Shown here: piece after piece, positions 15,660 through 22,499 of the stretch
Numbering within the stretch: position 1 is the first letter of the stretch
Layout: every line of letters starts with the position of its first letter
Assembly (NCBI RefSeq): GCF_910577345.1
Contig: NZ_CAJTMT010000011.1
Location: forward strand, 1 to 64,000
Length of the DNA stretch: 64,000 bases
From: an uncultured Duncaniella sp.
GTDB taxonomy: Bacteria > Bacteroidota > Bacteroidia > Bacteroidales > Muribaculaceae
Direction: 5' to 3'
Made by a program: the position numbers and the translations under genes
The notes under the pieces: model-generated
The model's database searches: none
What the model was told of the DNA's origin: nothing
The model's input: only the letters and a program-made list of their open reading frames with translations

Positions 15660-17951
15660 ATGACACGTTTAACTATTCTGATTACGGCTATATTAGTTTC
15701 AGTAGCCACAATGTCTGCAAGGACGATTCAAGGAGAAGTTCGCTCCGATAATGACTCGACAGTCATTGTGGGCGCAACCTGCCGACTCATGTCCGGCCCA
15801 CAATTCATCAACGGTGTTACTACTGACGAGAATGGTGTATTTGACATATCCACCACTCTCAACTCGAAATTAATCCTTGAAATTTCCATGTCAGGATTTA
15901 ATACCACTGAAATAGTAATTGAATCTGACAAAAACGTCAATGTGGGGACAGTTTATCTATCAGAGGGTATTACATTAGACGAAGTTCAAGTGTCTGCCAA
16001 TTCGATGATTGATGCAAAAGGGCGAACAATTATATTCCCCTCCGGTTCTGATGTGAAAGCATCTTCAACTGCCATCAGCTTATTTCAGAAACTTCCTCTT
16101 GCCGGATTGGAAGCAAATCCAATCAATAGGACTTTGTCTGTTGATGGAGGTAGTCCGGTTATTCTCATAAACGGTGTTCCGTCGTCTATTGACGATTTCA
16201 ATGCGCTTCAACCTAAAGATATTGCCAAGATTGAATTTTCAAGAATTACACCGGCTCGTTACGCCGACCGTGGCAACAACGGATTTTTGAACATTACACT
16301 CAAAAAACGCAATGACGGTGGACAAGTTTATATTTGGGGCAGAAGCGCTGTAAATACGGCGTTCGTTGATGGTAATGTGCGAGCCTCTTATCATCAAGGA
16401 CCATCGCAATTCACGTTGTCATATAATCCATCATGGCGTAACTATCAACAAGTGTTCGACAATACCACAAAAAGCTATATCGGTGATGATTTCCGTGTGA
16501 ATCTCGAAGAACACGACCGCAATCCTTTCAATTATCATTATCATAACATTGGGTTGAAGTACGATTATAGTCCAAATGTCAACACTCTGTTCTCGGCGAC
16601 ATTCCGTATGACTCCAAGTTATAACAAGAATCGTTCATTGGCAAATACCATTGACTCATATCTTGGCGAATACGAGAATCAGAACCTCACTACCAGTAAA
16701 GATTTGGCTCCATCGCTTGATTTATTTTTCAAGAGAGATTTCAATGAGAAAGACGCATTGGAGATACAACTGGTAGGAACGTTAAGTTCCAGCGATTATC
16801 GCCGTAATAACAAATACTTCTATAGTGACGGTTCAACATCCGACTATGTTATGGATGTTGATAGCCGCCGCCGTTCCCTTATCAGTGAGATTAGCTATAC
16901 TCATTCTTTCAGTGACAAAACCACACTGTCGGCAGGTTATCAAAATACTGTTTCCCATAGTACCAACACATATCTCACAACAGACTATAAGCCTGTACTT
17001 ACGGAGAACAATAACTATGTATATGCTCGATTGGGACAACAGATAGGTAAAGTTTATTTTTCGGTAGCAACCGGTGCAAAACTCTACTGGATAAAGAACG
17101 ACCTTAACAAGAGACACTTCATTCGTAATCTGACTACAGCACAAATTTCGTGGAACATATCTCAGAAATGGAGTCTCGCCGGAGCATTTCAATACACTCC
17201 GAGCATTCCATCACTGTCAGCTCTAACCGACTATCCTCAACAACAGTCTCCTTATCTGATTTCAAACGGCAATCCCAATTTGAAAGTGTCTCAGAACTTC
17301 CTATATCAACTAATGCCCACGTTTCAGTATAAGAAATTCAGTGCATCACTGCTTATGAATTACCGCCATATAGGTGATTTTGTAATGGAAGACATGTTCT
17401 ATCTTGGAAATAAAATGTTCATTTCACAATCCATCAATGCAAGGAAGTCGTGGTATGCAGGAGGCAATCTAAACTTGAAACTGAACGACATATATGGATT
17501 CGGAGCTAATGTCAATATAGGATTAGATCATTATGAAACTATGGGTCAGAAGTGGTGCCATCACTTAACTTCATTCGATGGAAGCTTTACCCTCTGGTGG
17601 AATAAAGGGCCATATACAATCTCGTATTGGCGTAAGATACCCGGGAAATATCTCAGTGGCAATCACGTTGGAAAAGATGAAAATGGAGATGCTCTCAGCG
17701 TTGAGTATAAGCCAAACAAGCACTGGACATTTGAGGCAAGTTGGATGTACATGTTTGATACGAAAGGAACAAAATACCCTTCATGGGGATACTCAAGCGT
17801 GAATCCATATTATAGAGAACGCTATATCAAGAACAACGGGAATATGGTTGTACTGTCAATCAGTTACTCGGCTGATTTCGGCTCAATCTTCCGTTCTTCT
17901 CGCCGTTCACTCAACAACTCAGATAATGGGTCTTCTTTGCTGAAGATGTAA
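15660..17951 (+). CDS. Outer-membrane beta-barrel protein with carboxypeptidase-regulatory-like domain (TonB-receptor-like)
   Basis: 763 residues from the ATG at 15660, with signal peptide MTRLTILITAILVSVATMSA. An N-terminal carboxypeptidase-regulatory-like beta-sandwich (about residues 22-105, IQGEVRSDNDSTVIVGATC) is followed by a plug-like domain (LDEVQVSANSM, then PVILINGVPSS and RITPARYADRGNNGFLNITLKK). The rest is a beta-barrel with alternating aromatic strands. It resembles the outer-membrane beta-barrel family often next to regulators in Bacteroidetes rather than a SusC protein, and has no SusD partner. Its ligand is unknown. It is AT-richer than core genes, preceded by a structured leader and bracketed by direct repeats. 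The frame is open up to 15606, but that extension reads through a leader hairpin. Confidence 0.85.
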   Translation: MTRLTILITAILVSVATMSARTIQGEVRSDNDSTVIVGATCRLMSGPQFINGVTTDENGVFDISTTLNSKLILEISMSGFNTTEIVIESDKNVNVGTVYLSEGITLDEVQVSANSMIDAKGRTIIFPSGSDVKASSTAISLFQKLPLAGLEANPINRTLSVDGGSPVILINGVPSSIDDFNALQPKDIAKIEFSRITPARYADRGNNGFLNITLKKRNDGGQVYIWGRSAVNTAFVDGNVRASYHQGPSQFTLSYNPSWRNYQQVFDNTTKSYIGDDFRVNLEEHDRNPFNYHYHNIGLKYDYSPNVNTLFSATFRMTPSYNKNRSLANTIDSYLGEYENQNLTTSKDLAPSLDLFFKRDFNEKDALEIQLVGTLSSSDYRRNNKYFYSDGSTSDYVMDVDSRRRSLISEISYTHSFSDKTTLSAGYQNTVSHSTNTYLTTDYKPVLTENNNYVYARLGQQIGKVYFSVATGAKLYWIKNDLNKRHFIRNLTTAQISWNISQKWSLAGAFQYTPSIPSLSALTDYPQQQSPYLISNGNPNLKVSQNFLYQLMPTFQYKKFSASLLMNYRHIGDFVMEDMFYLGNKMFISQSINARKSWYAGGNLNLKLNDIYGFGANVNIGLDHYETMGQKWCHHLTSFDGSFTLWWNKGPYTISYWRKIPGKYLSGNHVGKDENGDALSVEYKPNKHWTFEASWMYMFDTKGTKYPSWGYSSVNPYYRERYIKNNGNMVVLSISYSADFGSIFRSSRRSLNNSDNGSSLLKM

Positions 17952-17975
17952 TTTATCAAAAAACGAAATGGATTA

Positions 17976-18012
17976 TCAGCCCGACGAGAGAAAAGTTCTT
18001 TCGTCGGGCTGA
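17976..18012 (+). terminator. Hairpin terminator after the outer-membrane barrel gene
   Basis: TCAGCCCGACGA (17976-17987) pairs with TCGTCGGGCTGA (18001-18012), and the loop pairs further (AGAA/TTCT). There is no strong T-run after it, so it may rely on Rho or act as an RNA stabiliser. Confidence 0.6.
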
Positions 18013-18087
18013 ATCGTTAACGACGGATTCTTCGGCTGATAGTCTGCCTCAGTGATTGCCACAGGTCTTTGAACCACTGAAAAAATT

Positions 18088-18117
18088 TCTAATTGTGGCG
18101 AATTCGCCATAATTAGA
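18088..18117. repeat. 30-bp near-perfect palindrome
   Basis: TCTAATTGTGGCGAA is followed directly by TTCGCCATAATTAGA, its reverse complement except for one position. With no spacer it is more like a protein-binding or recombination site than a terminator. It lies between the barrel-gene terminator and direct-repeat copy 2. Confidence 0.7.
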
Positions 18118-18154
18118 CGCCTCAGAATTCAACATATCATAATATCAGCCTATT

Positions 18155-18196
18155 TTTCAGTGTGATTATACACGGCTCTTTCTCTAAAGCATAGCA
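18155..18196. repeat. 42-bp direct repeat, copy 2
   Basis: Second copy of the 15301-15342 sequence (40/42 identical, same orientation). It lies upstream of the promoter of the membrane-protein/winged-helix operon. Confidence 0.85.
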
Positions 18197-18228
18197 GTGT
18201 TTTTTTGATAAAAAATCTTTTCAAAAAT

Positions 18229-18259
18229 TTGGTTTATAAAATAAACCGCATTATCTTTG
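18229..18259 (+). promoter_or_regulatory. Promoter with built-in palindromic operator
   Basis: TTG (18229-18231), 20 bp, TATCTTTG (18252-18259). The spacer contains the palindrome GGTTTA-TAAAA-TAAACC (18231-18247). A regulator bound there would cover both promoter elements, so repression is the simplest reading. Confidence 0.75.
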
Positions 18260-18310
18260 CAGTTGAAAATAGAGCGGAAACGCGCGACCGCTCTTTTTTA
18301 AGATCCTTTC

Positions 18311-18327
18311 GGTTTACATTATAAACC
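18311..18327. promoter_or_regulatory. Second copy of the operator palindrome
   Basis: GGTTTA-CATTA-TAAACC has the same half-sites and the same 5-bp spacer as the operator inside the promoter, 80 bp further downstream in the 5' leader. Two identical sites suggest cooperative binding or looping by the operon's own winged-helix regulator. Confidence 0.65.
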
Positions 18328-18387
18328 GATTTGCAAACTATCTTTATTTTTATCCTCTCATTTACCAACCCTCCAAAACTTCTTAAC

Positions 18388-19017
18388 ATGGAAGACAAAA
18401 AACTGACACCGCAAGAGAGCATGGAGCTGATAGCTGCCATGATTCAAAACACAAAACAGAGAGTCGCCTCTCCGAATCTCAAAATATCCGTGATGTGGGC
18501 TGTCCTCTCAATCGTAACAGCCACGGCCGCATGGGTGCTCCTCACCACCACCCACAACCTGTGGTTCAATCTCGTATGGTTTGCCATTCCGGTCATCGGA
18601 ATACCGGCCAACATAATTATGTCGAACCAAACACGCAGCAAAAGTCTGACAAAAACCTATATCGACAGACTCAGCGACGGGGTGTGGAAAACCGTCGGCT
18701 ACATAGCCATAGGCCTTACAATCATCTGCTTCATTGCCCAGCAATGCGGCTATCCGGGAGCTTGGCTTGCAATGTTATACTACGCTTTCATAATCGTAGG
18801 ATTCGCAGCGGTGATTAGCGGACTGTTACTGCGTGAAAACTCCTACATATTCGGCGGATTCTTCTCCATTTTTTCAGGTTTTGCCGTCATCATCTGTAAT
18901 CTCTGTCAGATTCCATTGTTATATTCATGGGTGGTTCCGCTCTATATCCTCTGCTTTCTCCTCATGTTCATTGTCCCTGCATTCATCGTCTCACGAAAAC
19001 TAAAAAAGGAGGCATGA
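18388..19017 (+). CDS. Integral membrane protein, partner of winged-helix regulator
   Basis: 209 residues from the ATG at 18388. The N-terminal 35 residues are soluble (MEDKKLTPQESMELIAAMI) and are followed by about six hydrophobic segments (MWAVLSIVTATAAWVLL, FNLVWFAIPVIGIPANII, VGYIAIGLTIICFIA, LAMLYYAFIIVGFAAVI, IFGGFFSIFSGFAVIICNL, WVVPLYILCFLLMFIVPAFI). Function is unknown. It overlaps the downstream regulator by 4 bp, an arrangement often seen in Bacteroidetes for a small membrane protein and a winged-helix DNA-binding protein. A regulated promoter with two operators precedes it. Confidence 0.8.
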   Translation: MEDKKLTPQESMELIAAMIQNTKQRVASPNLKISVMWAVLSIVTATAAWVLLTTTHNLWFNLVWFAIPVIGIPANIIMSNQTRSKSLTKTYIDRLSDGVWKTVGYIAIGLTIICFIAQQCGYPGAWLAMLYYAFIIVGFAAVISGLLLRENSYIFGGFFSIFSGFAVIICNLCQIPLLYSWVVPLYILCFLLMFIVPAFIVSRKLKKEA

Positions 19018-19298
19018 TGAAGGAACTTGATCCGCTGTTGCATTCGCAACTACGTCTTGCCGTGATGTCAATACTCATGAATGTTGACGAGGCGGATTTC
19101 GTTTATCTCAAAGAGAAAACAGACGCCACCGCAGGCAACCTCAGCGTCCAGATCGACAAACTGTCGTCGGCCGGCTACATCTCAGTGGAGAAAGGATTCG
19201 TCGGGAAAAAGACACGGACCGTTTGCCAAGTGACTGAAAAAGGACGCAAGGCATTTGAGGAATATGTCGAAACGCTCAAAGAGTATCTCAACCTATAA
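19014..19298 (+). CDS. Winged-helix DNA-binding transcriptional regulator
   Basis: 94 residues (MMKELDPLLHSQLRLAVMSILMN...). The helix-turn-helix segment VYLKEKTDATAGNLSVQIDKL and the wing ISVEKGFVGKKTRTVCQVTEKG fit the small MarR/ArsR-like winged-helix family that binds DNA as a dimer. It starts at ATGATG within the stop of the membrane-protein gene, after GGAGG, a rare strong Shine-Dalgarno for this group. The second ATG (19017) is better spaced from it. The most likely target is its own operon via the GGTTTA-N5-TAAACC sites; this is inference. Confidence 0.85.
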   Translation: MMKELDPLLHSQLRLAVMSILMNVDEADFVYLKEKTDATAGNLSVQIDKLSSAGYISVEKGFVGKKTRTVCQVTEKGRKAFEEYVETLKEYLNL

Positions 19299-19340
19299 AT
19301 ACAGCTTTTTCATCCATACAACCAGAGGGAGCTGTATAAA

Positions 19341-19487
19341 ATCGACACAAGAGATACAAAAGCACAAAAGTGCATAAGAAACAAAAGATGTATTTTTCTG
19401 TAGAGCTGAGAGTTACTCTCATATCCTGTATTATAAAATTCTTTTGTCTCTTATGCACTTTTGTGCTTTTGTATCTCTTAGGTCGAT
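19341..19487. repeat. Long inverted repeat (47-bp arms) of CTTTTGT/CTTATG words
   Basis: 19349-19387 and 19441-19479 are reverse complements over 39 bp with one mismatch. Outer ATCGAC (19341-19346) also pairs with GTCGAT (19482-19487). The 53-bp centre holds a small GAGAG..CTCTC hairpin. It lies between the winged-helix gene and the convergent membrane-protein gene, so it can end transcription from both. The region 19299-19567 holds no gene. Related sequences occur at 62209-62370, 42984-43080, 57729-57770 and 54118-54173. Confidence 0.85.
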
Positions 19488-19567
19488 TTGAGACAGTTCC
19501 CTCACCACAAAGAGCTAATTCCCTACAGATTTCAGAATCCCGCTCCGGACAAGCGTGCAGACAGATG

Positions 19568-20116
19568 TCACTTAATAGTATTGAGGTCGTGGAAAAGCCT
19601 TATATACTTAGGCCATAGATAACATATACCCCATAGGCATGAAAGCGCAAGTGTCGCCACACACAACCAGAAAGCTAAAGGACGCACCGACAGCAGATTC
19701 GGGAGGAAAAGCGTAAAGAACACTGCCAATCCGATGCCAAGCACAATCTCACCTGTGAGAGTAAGAAGCCTGATGGTTGTCGTCGCAGAAAAAAGCTTGG
19801 CAGGAGCAAGAGAGCCAATGTCGACCCGCTTTAGTTTTAGATACATAAACACATACCATACAGTAGCTATAACGAGATATATCACGAGAAATGCCCTGAT
19901 ATGGGCGGGAAAGGCTTGCGGATTCACATTGCCAATCCAAGAGGCTGCGAATACTACCGCGAGGACGGCAGTCGCAGTGAATGACTGGCGATACTTTTTG
20001 AGTATCTTCTTTTGCGCGGTTTCCGAGGCTTCCACATTGATGTTTATATCGGAAGATGTCTTTGCAAGCACCTGTTCAAGCGTTGACATGCTTTTTTTGA
20101 GTTCGTCGAGTTGCAT
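19568..20116 (-). CDS. Four-helix membrane protein, likely partner of the ECF sigma factor
   Basis: 182 residues. A soluble N-terminal third of about 45 residues (LDELKKSMSTLEQVLAKTS, polar and helical) is followed by four hydrophobic segments (TATAVLAVVFAASWIG, AFLVIYLVIATVWYVFMY, EIVLGIGLAVFFTLFL, LAFWLCVATLALSCLWGICYL). It lies 3 bp after the sigma-factor gene, and the layout matches an anti-sigma-type membrane protein, though I see no recognised zinc anti-sigma motif. Function is inferred from context only. Confidence 0.7.
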   Translation of the reverse strand: MQLDELKKSMSTLEQVLAKTSSDININVEASETAQKKILKKYRQSFTATAVLAVVFAASWIGNVNPQAFPAHIRAFLVIYLVIATVWYVFMYLKLKRVDIGSLAPAKLFSATTTIRLLTLTGEIVLGIGLAVFFTLFLPNLLSVRPLAFWLCVATLALSCLWGICYLWPKYIRLFHDLNTIK

Positions 20117-20119
20117 AGG

Positions 20120-20611
20120 TTATATCGTTTTTGAAAGTTTTTCTTTAATGCGATGTATTTTAGTCGCAACCGTGTTGCGTTTCATGCCGAGAGTCTCAGC
20201 GATTTCCTCATACTGGAATTCATCGAGCCAAAGAAGGATGATGGCCTTCTCAATCTCTTCCAATCTGTTGATTAAGGAGTGTAATGCCTGAAGATTTTCT
20301 CTCTGGGCATCATCAAGCTCGGTTGACATTTCGAGCGAGGCGAGATCCATATCGACCGTCTCGACCTTTCTCCCGGTTGAGCGGAGAGCCATCAAGGCTG
20401 AATTGACAGCCACACGGTAGACCCATGTGGACACTTTGCTGTCGCCCCGGAAATTCTTCAGCCCAAGCCAGAGATTGATATAGATTTCCTGTCTCAAGTC
20501 ATCAAAGGGCAGTTTCGGTGTCGCATAGAAATATGACACTTTGTTGATGATTCGAGAATGTTGCCTGATGAATGAAGCAAACTCTTTTTCGTTTATTGGT
20601 GGACTTGTCAT
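20120..20611 (-). CDS. ECF-type RNA polymerase sigma factor
   Basis: 163 residues. Region 2 is seen in FDDLRQEIYINLWLGLKNFRGDSKVSTWVYRVAVNSAL, where the core-binding and -10-recognition helices lie, and region 4 in ALHSLINRLEEIEKAIILLWLDEFQYEEIAETLGMKRNTVATKIHRIKEKL. It probably directs transcription of a small regulon, perhaps in response to a cell-envelope signal. The downstream membrane protein is translated from the same transcript. Confidence 0.9.
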   Translation of the reverse strand: MTSPPINEKEFASFIRQHSRIINKVSYFYATPKLPFDDLRQEIYINLWLGLKNFRGDSKVSTWVYRVAVNSALMALRSTGRKVETVDMDLASLEMSTELDDAQRENLQALHSLINRLEEIEKAIILLWLDEFQYEEIAETLGMKRNTVATKIHRIKEKLSKTI

Positions 20612-20722
20612 ATTGAAGTTGTTGGTTTTGCTTTGTTAGGTGCAGATAATTGCCAAAAAGTTTCATTGACGGACTGTTTTTTCATAAATATTATTGATTT
20701 AGCTTAGAGAATAGGCTGATAA

Positions 20723-20917
20723 TCAATGATTACTCATATCAAAATATATCACATGGTAATATATCTCCGCCTGTGACATCCGGCAATCGCGATGGTAATC
20801 TCGCTTCCTTCCATCTTTGGGCATGTCCAGACCAGAACTGCGGAGCATTGCGTTAAAAATCTTGCAGAATTTATCCGCCATTACGAAAATTTCAATAACT
20901 TTGTCCTCGGTGAGCAT
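20723..20917 (-). pseudogene. IS982-type transposase, N-terminal remnant
   Basis: 64 residues. The first ~52 (starting MLTEDKVIEIFVMADKFCKI, with GRKRDYHRDCRMSQAEI near residue 36) resemble the N-terminus of IS982-family transposases of Bacteroidetes. Similarity ends at about 20760, where a short unrelated tail runs to a stop, so more than 80% of a transposase is missing. It marks an old insertion at the right end of the accessory stretch. The remainder of 20612-21081 shows no other gene. Confidence 0.65.
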
Positions 20918-21081
20918 AGCAATGAGAGTACTTATTTAGAATTCAACACTTTAAATTTACCACTTCTATCGCTAATCACCAATTTTCAGTTACTTAATTT
21001 TCATAGAACTCACATTAAATAACTTTATCATATTATCCTACCCCTGAATTCTCAACTCCATCACCAACCCGACAATTCACT

Positions 21082-21531
21082 ATGACTCAACTTGAAACTG
21101 ACGAGAAATATATGAGGATGGCGCTTGCGGAGGCGCGTGAGGCAATGGAGCGCGACGAGGTGCCGATCGGTGCTGTCGTAGTCTCGCCCCGCGGCATGGT
21201 CATCGGGCGTGGCCACAACCTGACCGAAGCACTCGCCGATGTGTCGGCCCACGCCGAAATGCAAGCCATCACCGCCGCAGCCATGACCCTCGGCGGAAAA
21301 TATCTCCAGGACTGCACGCTCTACGTCACGGTCGAACCCTGCCTGATGTGTGCCGGAGCTATCGGCTGGGCGCAGATAAGCCGCATTGTCTACGGAACGG
21401 CTGACGATAAGCGTGGCTACCACACTTTCACTGCCAAATCCCCCTTCCATCCCCGTGCCGAAGTCGTGAAAGGTGTCCTCGGTGAAGAATGTGCCGACCT
21501 CATGCGCACATTTTTCAAATCCAAACGTTAG
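21082..21531 (+). CDS. tadA: tRNA-adenosine-deaminase-like nucleoside deaminase
   Basis: 149 residues. The cytidine/deoxycytidylate deaminase fold has the zinc motifs HAEMQAI (near residue 56) and PCLMCAGAIGWA (near residue 88), with the proton-shuttling Glu in HAE. The order and spacing fit TadA, which converts A34 to inosine in tRNA-Arg(ACG). The C-terminal FHPRAEVVKGVLGEEC is also TadA-like. A guanine-deaminase-type activity cannot be excluded from sequence alone. Confidence 0.88.
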   Translation: MTQLETDEKYMRMALAEAREAMERDEVPIGAVVVSPRGMVIGRGHNLTEALADVSAHAEMQAITAAAMTLGGKYLQDCTLYVTVEPCLMCAGAIGWAQISRIVYGTADDKRGYHTFTAKSPFHPRAEVVKGVLGEECADLMRTFFKSKR

Positions 21532-21540
21532 TGTTATAGA

Positions 21541-21641
21541 AGTATAGAGATTAAAGTATAGAGTATAGAGACGGATACTGAGTATTAAGTACTAAGTTCT
21601 AAGTAGTAAGTATGAAGTATGAAGTACTAAGTACTAAGTAC
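21541..21641. repeat. Short-word repeats (GTATAGAG and AAGTACT types)
   Basis: 21541-21569 repeats the left-arm sequence found at 11975-12003. It is followed by about eight imperfect AAGTACTA/AAGTATGA units up to 21641. It fills the gap between the deaminase and sirtuin genes. No inverted partner is present, so a terminator role is doubtful. Confidence 0.75.
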
Positions 21642-21659
21642 GAAATTTAATTATAGCTT

Positions 21660-22358
21660 ATGAAAAAGCCAAAACTCGTCATATCCTCCGGAGCCGGTAT
21701 TTCGGCTGAGTCAGGAGTATCGACCTTCCGCGACGCAGGAGGTTTGTGGGAAAACTACCCGGTGATGGATGTTTGCAGTGCCGACGGATTCGCCCGCAAC
21801 CCAGCACTCGTCCACCAATTCTACAACGAACGCCGCAAAGGGCTGATGAACTGCAAACCCAACGCTGCCCACACCGGTCTTGTCGAACTGGAGAAATGGT
21901 ATGATGTCTACGTCATCACCCAGAATGTCGACGACCTCCACGAACGCGCAGGGAGCTCGAAAATCCTCCACCTCCACGGTGAGTTAATGAAAGTCCGCTC
22001 AACCCGCGACGAGACACGTGTCTACACACTTGACGAGGAACATCTCGAAACCACTCCCGATACCCGCGACAGCTACGGCGACCCCGTGCGCCCACATATC
22101 GTCTTCTTTCAGGAAGCCGTCCCCAATATCGAACGTGCCATCGAGTGGGCACAGGAAGCCGACATCTTCGCTGTCATAGGCACCTCTCTCGCCGTCTATC
22201 CCGCAGCGAGCCTCCTCCACTACGTCCGCCCGGGTGTACCTATATATTATATAGACCCGCGTCCGGCCCCCGTTCCGGGAAATGTTAATGTGATTGCAAA
22301 ACCCGCCACCGTCGGCGTTGCCGAACTCGTCGAACTCCTCCGTCCGCGTGAAGTGTGA
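21660..22358 (+). CDS. Sir2-family NAD-dependent protein deacylase
   Basis: 232 residues. It removes acyl groups from lysines using NAD. The motifs are SSGAGISAESGVSTFRD (near residue 9), ITQNVDDLHERAGS (near residue 88) and catalytic-His LHLHGEL (near residue 107), then FAVIGTSLAVYPAASLL and YYIDPRP. The four zinc-binding cysteines of typical sirtuins are missing: between the catalytic His and the IGTSL motif there is no cysteine. From memory, related Bacteroides proteins also lack them, so this is probably a lineage feature rather than a defect. Confidence 0.92.
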   Translation: MKKPKLVISSGAGISAESGVSTFRDAGGLWENYPVMDVCSADGFARNPALVHQFYNERRKGLMNCKPNAAHTGLVELEKWYDVYVITQNVDDLHERAGSSKILHLHGELMKVRSTRDETRVYTLDEEHLETTPDTRDSYGDPVRPHIVFFQEAVPNIERAIEWAQEADIFAVIGTSLAVYPAASLLHYVRPGVPIYYIDPRPAPVPGNVNVIAKPATVGVAELVELLRPREV

Positions 22359-22398
22359 TAAATTGTTAAAGCATTAACACATATTTAATATAATTTTT

Positions 22399-22406
22399 TA
22401 CCTTTG
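22399..22406 (+). promoter_or_regulatory. -7 element TACCTTTG of topA
   Basis: TACCTTTG matches the consensus, about 93 bp before the topA ATG. No TTG is seen at the expected distance. A short hairpin (AAACGGCCC...GGTCCGTTT, about 22424-22450) lies in the resulting leader. Confidence 0.5.
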
Positions 22407-22499
22407 CGCTCTGAAAAGCGATAAACGGCCCGATTTACAGGTCCGTTTGCCATCACCCGCAGGATTTCTTACCGTTCGGCGGAACACTTAAGCAAGAAT

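Noticed and set aside
12852..21081. Integrated element with tRNA attachment sites
   Set aside because: No integrase and no repeat of the tRNA 3' end downstream were found; kept only as a loosely defined accessory stretch.
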